This document shows positions 1 to 5,307 of a DNA stretch of 9,153 nt, one piece after another. Where the stretch lies: assembly GCA_034437795.1 (NCBI GenBank), contig DAOTTI010000148.1, positions 1 to 9,153 of the forward strand, given 5' to 3'. The DNA is from DAOTTI01 sp034437795. GTDB taxonomy: Bacteria > Chloroflexota > UBA11872 > UBA12225. The notes beneath the pieces are model-generated. The model worked only from the letters and a program-made list of their open reading frames with translations. It did no database searches and was not told the DNA's origin. Position 1 is the stretch's first letter, and every line of letters begins with the position of its first letter. A program made the position numbers and the translations under genes.

Positions 1-2
1 CC

Positions 3-308
3 ACGCTGGCCCGCTCCCCCGGCGCGATGGACGCTACAGGCGCCCTGGCTCCTGCCCGCGCTGCGACGGCCGCGCCGCGGGCGGCCACGCTGCCGGCGAC
101 CCCGAGGGAACCGCCGGCCTCAGGCGCCGCCGTCGGCCGCGGCGCAGCGCGGGAGGTTGCTCCCGTCCCTACGACGGCCACTAGCACCGACGGGCTCCCG
201 ACGACACCGCCCTCCGCCACCGCCGCGACAACGGCGCTCCCCACGGCTGTGCAGCCTCGCGTCCCGCGGCCCCTGGCGCCCCTGCCTGCCGGCCGCGTGC
301 AGCCCTGA
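3..308 (+). CDS. Possible 3' end of an Ala/Pro/Thr-rich protein (partial)
   Basis: An open frame enters from the left edge and ends at a TGA at 306-308, about 101 codons. The product is almost entirely Ala, Pro, Thr, Arg and Gly with no recognisable domain, as in low-complexity linkers or tails of secreted proteins. Codon third positions are mostly G or C, which fits coding use in a G+C-rich genome. However, the +1 frame is also open from the window start to 354, so the choice of frame is not secure. An internal ATG at 27 has no convincing ribosome binding site, so if the frame is real the start probably lies upstream of the window. No function can be assigned. It may equally be non-coding G+C-rich DNA. 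Confidence 0.3.
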   Translation, partial: TLARSPGAMDATGALAPARAATAAPRAATLPATPREPPASGAAVGRGAAREVAPVPTTATSTDGLPTTPPSATAATTALPTAVQPRVPRPLAPLPAGRVQP

Positions 309-378
309 CTCAGGCCCGAGCGCCACTTATCCCCACCGGGGAGGGCTATCCTGAACTCTTCACGGCCGGCGATGAGTT

Positions 379-410
379 CCCTCTCCCTATGAGAGGGGTA
401 GGGTGAGGGC
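379..410. repeat. Short palindromic dispersed repeat, copy 1
   Basis: The arms CCCTCTC (379-385) and GAGAGGG (391-397) form a 7-bp hairpin with a 5-nt loop, followed by the tail TAGGGTGAGGGC. Related hairpins followed by G-rich tails occur at 5214-5230 and 6305-6328. The copy ends 22 bp before the TA that borders the IS630 element. It could be a REP-like intergenic repeat or a terminator-like hairpin. There is no T-run after it. Confidence 0.6.
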
Positions 411-431
411 TCCGCTCATGAACAAGCTGGG

Positions 432-446
432 CTAAATGCTTCCACA
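432..446 (+). repeat. IS630 left terminal inverted repeat
   Basis: CTAAATGCTTCCACA pairs with the right end at 2128-2142 with a single mismatch at the twelfth base. It includes the flanking TA at 433-434. It lies just beyond the stop codon of the minus-strand transposase remnant (451-453). Confidence 0.85.
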
Positions 447-591
447 ACGATCATGCAGTATGAGCCAGCGCGGTAGGGGAACGATGTCGACTGGCGTTGG
501 CGCGCCCGTGCCGTTGCCGACGCGCGCGGTGGCGGGAGAGGCGGGATGGCGGTGGCACGGGTGCTGGGGCGAAGGGGCTGCCGATGTGGGA

Positions 592-635
592 CAGCGCCGC
601 TTCGGGCGTCAGCGCCGCTTCTGGCGTCAGCGCCG
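592..635. repeat. 18-bp tandem repeat in transposase C-terminus
   Basis: Two 18-bp units (592-609 and 610-627) differ at one base, and a third begins at 628-635. On the minus strand they encode the hexapeptide TPEAAL twice. The unit length is a multiple of three, so the reading frame is kept. Confidence 0.8.
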
Positions 636-889
636 GGGCCCAGTCGGTGGCGTCCTCGAGCAGTGGGGGCAGGGTTTGGCGCTGATGGCAAGGGGTCACG
701 GCGCGGCGGAGCGCCCGCCAGCGCCAGTCAATGCGGTTGCTGGCTGGGTCGTAGCGGGGCGTATAGACCAGCACCAGGTCGTCGCCCACCTCCTCTATCA
801 GGGTGCGCTGGCGCTTGGACCCTGCCGGCGTGTGGATGCCCAGGTTGTCACCCAGCACCATTGCCTTGGGCCCACGCTGGCGGGAACGC

Positions 890-1002
890 GCTCGCGCCCG
901 GCGCAGTTGGTCACACAACGGCGTGGCCGGCTATCTCCGGGGGCAGGTCCTGCCCCTCCAGATAGCTCGCGCCCGGCGCAGTTGGTCACACAACGGCGTG
1001 GC
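890..1002. repeat. 38-bp direct repeats flanking a palindrome
   Basis: Identical 38-bp copies lie at 890-927 and 965-1002, 75 bp (25 codons) apart. The spacer centres on a hairpin at 930-966: outer arms GCTATCT (930-936) and AGATAGC (960-966), inner arms GGGGCAGG (940-947) and CCTGCCCC (949-956), with one central T at 948. In the transposase frame the first 38-bp copy encodes TPLCDQLRRARA. The spacer adds ten residues and a TAG (931-933), and the second copy then encodes the same peptide again in the same frame. Conceptual removal of one 75-bp unit gives an uninterrupted frame. Confidence 0.9.
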
Positions 1003-1313
1003 GCGGCGGCTGGGTGCCAGCGCCCAATCGAACCAGCCATCACGCCAATCGACCAGCCCGAAGCCGTACTGCTTGGCATTCTTCCCCGGCGTTTCGACGT
1101 GGCGCTGGCCACGCCGGCCCTTACGACACCAGACGCGGGTCAGCGTCGGCAGCAGGGCGATGGCCACCTCGTCTTGGAGATAGAGGTCGGCCTCGGGCAG
1201 CACCTGCAGCAGACGTGGCAGCGCATCGTCGGCCAGGACGGTGTGCAGCACGTCGGTCAGGGTGGGATCCGGCAACAGCGCTTCGATCAACTCGCGGTAG
1301 GTACTGGTGGCGC

Positions 1314-1402
1314 CAGCCGCGCCAGGCCCGGGTGGAGGCAGCTCCGCACCCGTTTTCGCCACACGTCGGCAGGTCAGCCGCGCCAGGCCTGGGTGGAGGC
1401 AG
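1314..1402. repeat. 28-bp direct repeats, 61 bp apart
   Basis: Copies at 1314-1341 and 1375-1402 match at 27 of 28 bases and are separated by a 33-bp spacer with no strong palindrome. The offset of 61 is not a multiple of three, so it shifts the transposase frame between the second DNA-binding part and the first catalytic Asp. The offset equals that of the repeats at 1890-2034. Confidence 0.85.
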
Positions 1403-1889
1403 TGGCTCAACGGCCGGCGCCGACCCGGCGCCAGCGCCGGCTCTGCCGCAGCCACGAGCAAGACCTCCCCCCTCAGGCGTTTCCCGCCCAGTCCTCCTGC
1501 TCCTCCGCCTTGCGCTTCAGCGTCCACTTGAGGCGCTTACAGACAGAGCCGAAGCGATGCCAGTACCGCCGCACCGTCTCATCGCTCGTTTCCAGGCTGG
1601 TCTGCGCGGCGAGGTAGGTGGCCAGCAGCTCGGTCGTCCACAGGGGACTGGGCACGCCGACCTCGTGCGGATCCAGTTCTAACGGTCGGCGCCGCACTGG
1701 GAAGAGGCGGTGGTGGCACCGTCGCCAGACCGCCCTCCTGATAGCGGTGCAGCACGCGATGCACCGTCGTGTCGCTGCGCTGGACGATCGGCGCGATCTG
1801 GGGCGCGGTCCGGTCATCGGCCGCCAGCAAGACCATCTGATTGCGCAACCGGGTGTTAGCGTCGCGGGTGGCGTCGAACGTCACGCGGA

Positions 1890-2034
1890 CTGCCTCCCGC
1901 TCGGCTGGGGACAATGTCGATTCGCTGTCGCGCGGACCGACAAGCTCGACCTGCCTCCCGCTCGGCTGGGGACCACGTCGATTCGCTGTCGCGCGGACCG
2001 ACAAGCTCGACCTGCCTCCCGCTCGGCTGGGGAC
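1890..2034. repeat. 61-bp tandem repeat, 2.4 copies
   Basis: Units 1890-1950 and 1951-2011 differ at three positions, and a third copy of the first 23 bp lies at 2012-2034. Each 38-bp spacer is an imperfect palindrome. In the first unit it has outer arms GTCGA (1916-1920) and TCGAC (1946-1950) and inner arms TGTCG (1926-1930) and CGACA (1938-1942). The array sits at the codons for the transposase N-terminal LSPAEREA. Removing two units (122 bp) brings the upstream ATG at 2060 into frame with the downstream helix-turn-helix coding sequence. Confidence 0.92.
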
Positions 2035-2127
2035 AACGTGATCCGCAGGGGCGCAGGCATGAGTAGGGGCACGCCTCCCAGTCCGAAAGATGAGCATGAA
2101 AGCTGATCCTCTATCCCACGGCCTCAG

Positions 2128-2142
2128 TGTAGAAGCATTTAG
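2128..2142 (-). repeat. IS630 right terminal inverted repeat
   Basis: TGTAGAAGCATTTAG is the inverted partner of 432-446. It includes the flanking TA at 2140-2141 and lies about 68 bp upstream of the transposase start, which reads leftwards. Confidence 0.85.
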
Positions 2143-2392
2143 TGCCCCGGCGGAACCGTCGAGTTCAGGTGGTAGGGGGTTAGCTGCCCAATAACTTGCC
2201 GCTAACGTGGCGGCGACGCAGTGCGCGTGGGTTCGAAGGCCAGCAGGATGCCGGCAGGGCCGAGACAGCGCTCGTTAGCCGGTCGCGCACTCCCTGGTGG
2301 AGCCGGTGGAAGGGCCGTGGCTCAGGCGGCTTGGCGCGGCAGCGTCAGCCCCGTGGTGGCCTTGGCTGGCTCCGTACGCTGGAAACAGCCGG

Positions 2393-2411
2393 GTGGGGTA
2401 TAACCACGTGG
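2393..2411 (+). promoter_or_regulatory. Weak candidate -10 element and CACGTG palindrome
   Basis: TATAAC at 2399-2404 resembles a -10 hexamer, and CCACGTGG at 2404-2411 is a perfect 8-bp palindrome. Both lie 22-41 bp before the ATG at 2434, so a transcript from this -10 would have a very short leader. No convincing -35 box is visible. This is suggestive only. Confidence 0.2.
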
Positions 2412-2421
2412 ACCACAAGCT

Positions 2422-2428
2422 AAGGAGG
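2422..2428 (+). promoter_or_regulatory. Ribosome binding site deciding the start at 2434
   Basis: AAGGAGG lies 5 nt before the ATG at 2434. A GTG at 2428 overlaps the last base of this site and cannot be its start, so the ATG is preferred. Confidence 0.85.
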
Positions 2429-2433
2429 TGCAG

Positions 2434-3546
2434 ATGGGGACCTATCGAGCGGCGGTGGTGGGCCTCGGGCGCATGGGGAGCACCATCGATGAGGAGCGGG
2501 GGCCGTGGAGCCAGTCGGCCACGCCGTACGCGCACACCCCCTGCTATCTCGCCGCGGGGGTGCAGGTCGTGGCCGGCGCCGATCCCCACGACGGCCAGCG
2601 CGAGGCCTACCGGCGCAAGTGGGGCATCGAGCCGCTCTATGCCGACTTCCGTGAGCTGTTGGAGAAGGAGCGCCCGGACATCCTCAGCGTCTGCACCTCC
2701 GCCAGGCCCCGCGCGCGCATCGTGCTGGAGGCCGTGGCCATCGGGCAGCCCCTGGGGCTGAAGGCGATCTGGGCGGAGAAGCCCATCGCCATCTCGCTGG
2801 AAGAGGCCGACCAGATGATCGATGCCTGCCGTCGGGCCGGCATCGTGCTCGCCATCGGCTGCAGCCGCAACTGGCACCCCGGCTACAACCGCGTGCGCGA
2901 GGTGATCGACGCCGGCGAGATCGGGCGCCCCTTGCAGATCGTCGCCCTCGGGCAGGCCCACCTCTCCCACAACGGCAGCCACTTGCTGGCGGCCGCCAAC
3001 TACCTGGCCGGCGGCCGGGTGCAATGGGTCTTCGGCCACATGGCCAGCGACGAGCGCGCCGCCGGCGACGAGGATCTGGAAGGGAACGGCTACCTCCAGT
3101 ACGATAACGGGGTGCAGGGCTTCGTTCGCTCCATGCCCTGCGGCGGCGCGAACTGGGAGTTCGAGGTCATCGGCACGGATGGGCGCATCCGGCTCATCTC
3201 TGACGCGCAGCTAATCGAGCTCTGGAAGAACGTCACGCCTACGCTGGAAGGGCGGCGCCGTGAGCCGGCCAGGCACATCTTCCCCCTGCCGTGGTACGGT
3301 GAGGCCCCCAACGTGCGCACCGTGCGGGACCTCATTACCTGCATCGAGACGGGCAAGAAGCCGAACTGCAGCGGCGAGGACGCCCGCCATGCCCTGGAGA
3401 TCGCCATCGCCATGCGGGAGTCTCACCGGCGCGGCGGCGTCCGCGTCGATCTCCCCCTGGCCGACCGCTCGCTACGGATCCTGTCCGCGGAAACCCTCCA
3501 CGGCGACGAACCGGCGGCGGTGCGCCGTGCGCGGGCGGCACGGTAA
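2434..3546 (+). CDS. Gfo/Idh/MocA-family oxidoreductase
   Basis: This 370-residue protein is predicted to be a cytoplasmic NAD(P)-dependent dehydrogenase of the glucose-fructose oxidoreductase / inositol dehydrogenase family. The N-terminus has the Rossmann motif VVGLGRMGS (residues 8-16). AEKPIAIS (114-121) contains the conserved EKP with the expected catalytic Lys116. The C-terminal half carries the family's substrate-binding part, with FEVIGTDGRIRL at 243-254. The segment around His183 (HNGSHLLAAANYLAG) resembles the usual active-site helix, but the Asp commonly found three residues after the His is Ala186. Length is typical for the family. The start is set by an excellent ribosome binding site at 2422-2428. 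It is the first of five plus-strand genes, with the substrate-binding protein gene 114 bp downstream. The substrate (sugar, sugar acid or inositol) cannot be read from the sequence. Confidence 0.93.
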   Translation: MGTYRAAVVGLGRMGSTIDEERGPWSQSATPYAHTPCYLAAGVQVVAGADPHDGQREAYRRKWGIEPLYADFRELLEKERPDILSVCTSARPRARIVLEAVAIGQPLGLKAIWAEKPIAISLEEADQMIDACRRAGIVLAIGCSRNWHPGYNRVREVIDAGEIGRPLQIVALGQAHLSHNGSHLLAAANYLAGGRVQWVFGHMASDERAAGDEDLEGNGYLQYDNGVQGFVRSMPCGGANWEFEVIGTDGRIRLISDAQLIELWKNVTPTLEGRRREPARHIFPLPWYGEAPNVRTVRDLITCIETGKKPNCSGEDARHALEIAIAMRESHRRGGVRVDLPLADRSLRILSAETLHGDEPAAVRRARAAR

Positions 3547-3563
3547 GCCCGGACTTCCACATA

Positions 3564-3591
3564 AGTTCAAAGTTCAAGGTTCAAAGTTCAA
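3564..3591. repeat. Four tandem RGTTCAA heptamers
   Basis: AGTTCAA, AGTTCAA, GGTTCAA and AGTTCAA follow one another without gaps in the gap between the oxidoreductase and the first binding protein. The same heptamers form the larger array at 7814-7876 and, inverted, the one at 7944-7978. This is a dispersed simple-repeat family located between genes. Confidence 0.93.
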
Positions 3592-3648
3592 GGTTTGGGG
3601 TTGGACGGGCTGGAGGAGATTGCTGTTGGGCAAGGACGACATGTCTTG

Positions 3649-3654
3649 AGGAGG
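3649..3654 (+). promoter_or_regulatory. Ribosome binding site deciding the start at 3661
   Basis: AGGAGG stands 6 nt before the ATG at 3661. A TTG at 3595 extends the frame upstream but overlaps the heptamer repeat region and has no such site. An inner ATG at 3754 has only a poor purine stretch very close to it. Confidence 0.75.
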
Positions 3655-3660
3655 AGACCG

Positions 3661-5055
3661 ATGGGAGAGCGGACAGATACGAGATGGCGTGTTCTGCTAG
3701 CGGAGGAAGGCGTGATCATCCGGCAGTGCGTCCGGCCGGTGGAAGCAGGGGCAATGACCCGGCGGCGGGTCCTGCTGGCCACGGCTGGCGCCGCGGCCGC
3801 TGGGGTCATCAGCGCTTGCGCCGGCCGCGCCGGCGAGGCACCCAGGCCAGGCGCTACCCAGCCGGTGAAGATCACCTGGTGGTCGAACCTGGGCGACCAG
3901 CACCCCGAGAGCCAGACGCGGGTCAAGATCATCGAGGACTTCAACGCTACGCATAAGCCGATTGAGGTGGTCGTGGAGAAGTTTGGCGCCAGCCTGACCA
4001 ACATCAAGGCCACCATCGCCGCCGATACGCCCCCGGATACCTACTTCATCGCCTGGCGGGAAGGGGCCGACGTCTTCATTACCGGCGCGGTGGCCGATCT
4101 GGACACCGAGCTGAAGGGCGACCGCGAGTGGGCCGACCTGCGCAGGGACATCTTCCCGCTGATGCTGGATACCAGCATGTGGAAGGGCAAGCTCACCTCC
4201 ATGCCCATCTACACCAACAACTCCATCCTGATGTGGAACCTCGACCACCTGCGCCGCGCCGGGCTGAGGGAGCCACAGACGGGCTGGAGCTGGGACGACT
4301 TTGTGGACCTGGCGCGGCGCGCCGGCCGCCCGCCGGACGTCTGGGGCTTTGAGCTCTGGGCCGATAGCTCGTCGTTCCAGAGCTGGTACGGCACGGCCGG
4401 CGGGCGCCTGCTGGACCAGACCAAGACCAGGGTCACGGTCAACTCGCCGGAGGCCAAGGAAACGCTCCAGTTCATGCTGGACCTGAGCCAGCGCCACGGC
4501 GTCTCCCCCAACCCGCGCATCTCCACCGGCCGCAGCCAGGTCTTCATCGCTGGCCAGTCGGTCTTCGAGGACACCGGGCCCTACCGCCTGGCGGACATCC
4601 GCAAGGGGAACATCAGCTTCAATGCCGGGTCGCGTCCGGTCCACCCGCGCAAGCGCACCCGCTTCGCCGGCAACGGGGGCCATAACCTGGTCGTCACCAA
4701 GATGAAGGACGCGGCCAGGCTGAAGGCCGGCCTGGAGCTGGCCAAGTTCATGAACCGGCCGACCAATCAGGCGAAGATGTGCATCCTCCTGGGTACGGCC
4801 ATTCCGGTGAGCCGGTCCACGCTCTCGATCAAGGAGTTCGTCGAGTACGGCAAGCAGGACCCGCAGTGGAAGGCCTGCGCCGATGAGGCGCCATATGGCG
4901 ATCGCGCCCCGACGCTGCCTTCGATCGTGAAGATGCTGGCCGCGCTCGACGCCGCCATTACCGACGTGATGGCCGGCAAGAACTCGGTCTCCGCCGCGCT
5001 GGACGGCGCGCAGCGCGAGATGCAGCAGCTACTCGATGCAGACCTCGCGCTCTAA
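3661..5055 (+). CDS. ABC transporter sugar-type substrate-binding lipoprotein
   Basis: This 464-residue protein resembles extracellular binding proteins of family 1 (MalE/UgpB-like). It would bind a carbohydrate outside the membrane and hand it to an ABC permease. Residues 32-53 look like a twin-arginine lipoprotein signal: MTRRRVLLA, a short Ala-rich hydrophobic stretch and the lipobox ISAC, with Cys53 as the lipid anchor. The mature part opens with KITWWSNLGD (70-79). It then shows ADTPPDTYF (121-129), VADLDTEL (144-151), WKGKLTSMPIYTNN (174-187) and GWSWDDFVDLARR (208-220), all typical of the family. The strong ribosome binding site at 3649-3654 supports this start, giving an unusually long 31-residue stretch before the signal; a start at 3754 would give a compact signal. 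No permease or ATPase is nearby. It shares several local motifs with the second binding protein at 6454-7800. Confidence 0.92.
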   Translation: MGERTDTRWRVLLAEEGVIIRQCVRPVEAGAMTRRRVLLATAGAAAAGVISACAGRAGEAPRPGATQPVKITWWSNLGDQHPESQTRVKIIEDFNATHKPIEVVVEKFGASLTNIKATIAADTPPDTYFIAWREGADVFITGAVADLDTELKGDREWADLRRDIFPLMLDTSMWKGKLTSMPIYTNNSILMWNLDHLRRAGLREPQTGWSWDDFVDLARRAGRPPDVWGFELWADSSSFQSWYGTAGGRLLDQTKTRVTVNSPEAKETLQFMLDLSQRHGVSPNPRISTGRSQVFIAGQSVFEDTGPYRLADIRKGNISFNAGSRPVHPRKRTRFAGNGGHNLVVTKMKDAARLKAGLELAKFMNRPTNQAKMCILLGTAIPVSRSTLSIKEFVEYGKQDPQWKACADEAPYGDRAPTLPSIVKMLAALDAAITDVMAGKNSVSAALDGAQREMQQLLDADLAL

Positions 5056-5103
5056 CGCGGACGGATGACCCCTGTCTGGCGGTGGCGACGACCCGGGCCT
5101 GGA

Positions 5104-5178
5104 GCCCTGTGAAGATGGCGCACCTCTCTATGCCGCGCTTGTGTCCCCGCAGGAGGCATGGCCGGTTCTTCACAGGGC
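5104..5178. repeat. 12-bp inverted repeat with 51-nt spacer
   Basis: GCCCTGTGAAGA (5104-5115) and TCTTCACAGGGC (5167-5178) are perfect inverted copies. They could be the ends of a tiny mobile element remnant, or a stem in the transcript between two genes. No flanking target duplication is visible. Confidence 0.8.
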
Positions 5179-5193
5179 GGAGCCCGCACCGCC

Positions 5194-5230
5194 GCCCGCT
5201 TCGCGGGCCCCCGCTCTCCCTTTGGGAGAC
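5194..5230. repeat. Two adjacent hairpins, the second a dispersed repeat copy 2
   Basis: GCCCGC-TTC-GCGGGC (5194-5208) is followed by TCTCCC-TTT-GGGAGA (5215-5229). The second hairpin resembles the short palindromes at 379-410 and 6305-6328. The pair could slow RNA decay or transcription between the two genes, but no T-tract follows. Confidence 0.6.
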
Positions 5231-5307
5231 GGAACTCGCCGCCTGCGGTGAATAAGTCAGGCTAGGAGAGAACTCCGGGAGCGAATGGAAAGAGGATTGG
5301 AGGGATC

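Larger units (their letters stand above)
451..2060 (-). pseudogene. IS630-family transposase, multiply disrupted
   Basis: Read leftwards from an ATG at 2060, the pieces follow IS630 order. First comes a helix-turn-helix segment with the motifs LSPAEREA, RNQMVLLAADDRTAPQIA and HRVLHRYQEGGL (about 2034-1700). Then a second DNA-binding part containing WTTELLATYL, DETVRRYWHRFG and CKRLKWTLKRKAEEQE (about 1650-1476), in a different frame. Then the catalytic region, with YLQDEVAIALLPTLTR (first Asp at 1171-1173), LGDNLGIHTP (second Asp at 847-849) and YTPRYDPASNRIDWRWR, and a stop at 451-453. The third catalytic residue, normally Glu in the family's NRIEW motif, is Asp here (727-729). Damage seen: frame changes near 1700 and near 1475, a 75-bp duplication carrying an in-frame TAG at 931-933, a 61-bp offset repeat at 1314-1402, and two extra 61-bp units near the N-terminus. 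The gene cannot yield a full-length enzyme as it stands. Confidence 0.85.
435..2139 (-). mobile_element. IS630-family insertion sequence, degenerate, complete ends
   Basis: The left end reads CTAAATGCTTCCACA (432-446) and the right end TGTAGAAGCATTTAG (2128-2142). They are inverted repeats matching at 14 of 15 positions. A TA dinucleotide lies just outside each end (433-434 and 2140-2141), as expected from the TA target duplication of IS630/Tc1-mariner elements. The enclosed 1705 bp hold one decayed transposase on the minus strand. IS630 elements are usually about 1.1-1.2 kb, and the excess here is partly explained by internal duplications (about 75, 61, 122 and 18 bp). The transposase is interrupted, so the copy should be immobile unless helped in trans. 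Confidence 0.88.
2140..2433. other. Intergenic region between IS630 and the oxidoreductase gene
   Basis: No open frame here has a start site or recognisable product. The only possible signals are next to the downstream gene: a TATAAC hexamer (2399-2404) between the arms GTGG (2393-2396) and CCAC (2404-2407), and the 8-bp palindrome CCACGTGG (2404-2411). No good -35 box stands 16-18 bp upstream of TATAAC. A promoter for the five plus-strand genes would be expected here, but I cannot fix it. Confidence 0.5.
5056..5307. other. Intergenic region with palindromes
   Basis: This 252-bp gap lies between the first binding protein and the FAH-family gene. No supported gene is present. It holds a 12-bp inverted repeat (5104-5115 with 5167-5178), a 6-bp G+C hairpin with a TTC loop (5194-5208) and a copy of the dispersed short palindrome (5214-5230). 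None is followed by a T-run, so a classical intrinsic terminator is not evident. Confidence 0.5.

Noticed and set aside
436..1617. Long plus-strand open frame of 393 codons inside the IS
   Set aside because: It is antisense to recognisable transposase motifs, has no ribosome binding site, and its product is Arg/Gln-rich without a known domain. It is a G+C-rich shadow frame.
2225..2250. GGTTCGAA resembling a tRNA T-loop
   Set aside because: The flanking bases do not form a T-stem and no anticodon or acceptor stem is present.
2275..3039. Minus-strand open frame of 254 codons opposite the oxidoreductase
   Set aside because: The plus strand carries a clear Gfo/Idh protein here. The antisense product has no recognisable motif.
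3697..4683. Minus-strand open frame of 328 codons opposite the first binding protein
   Set aside because: It is a shadow of a strongly supported plus-strand gene, caused by high third-position G+C.
5194..5230. Intrinsic terminator after the first binding protein
   Set aside because: Hairpins exist but no T-run follows either of them.
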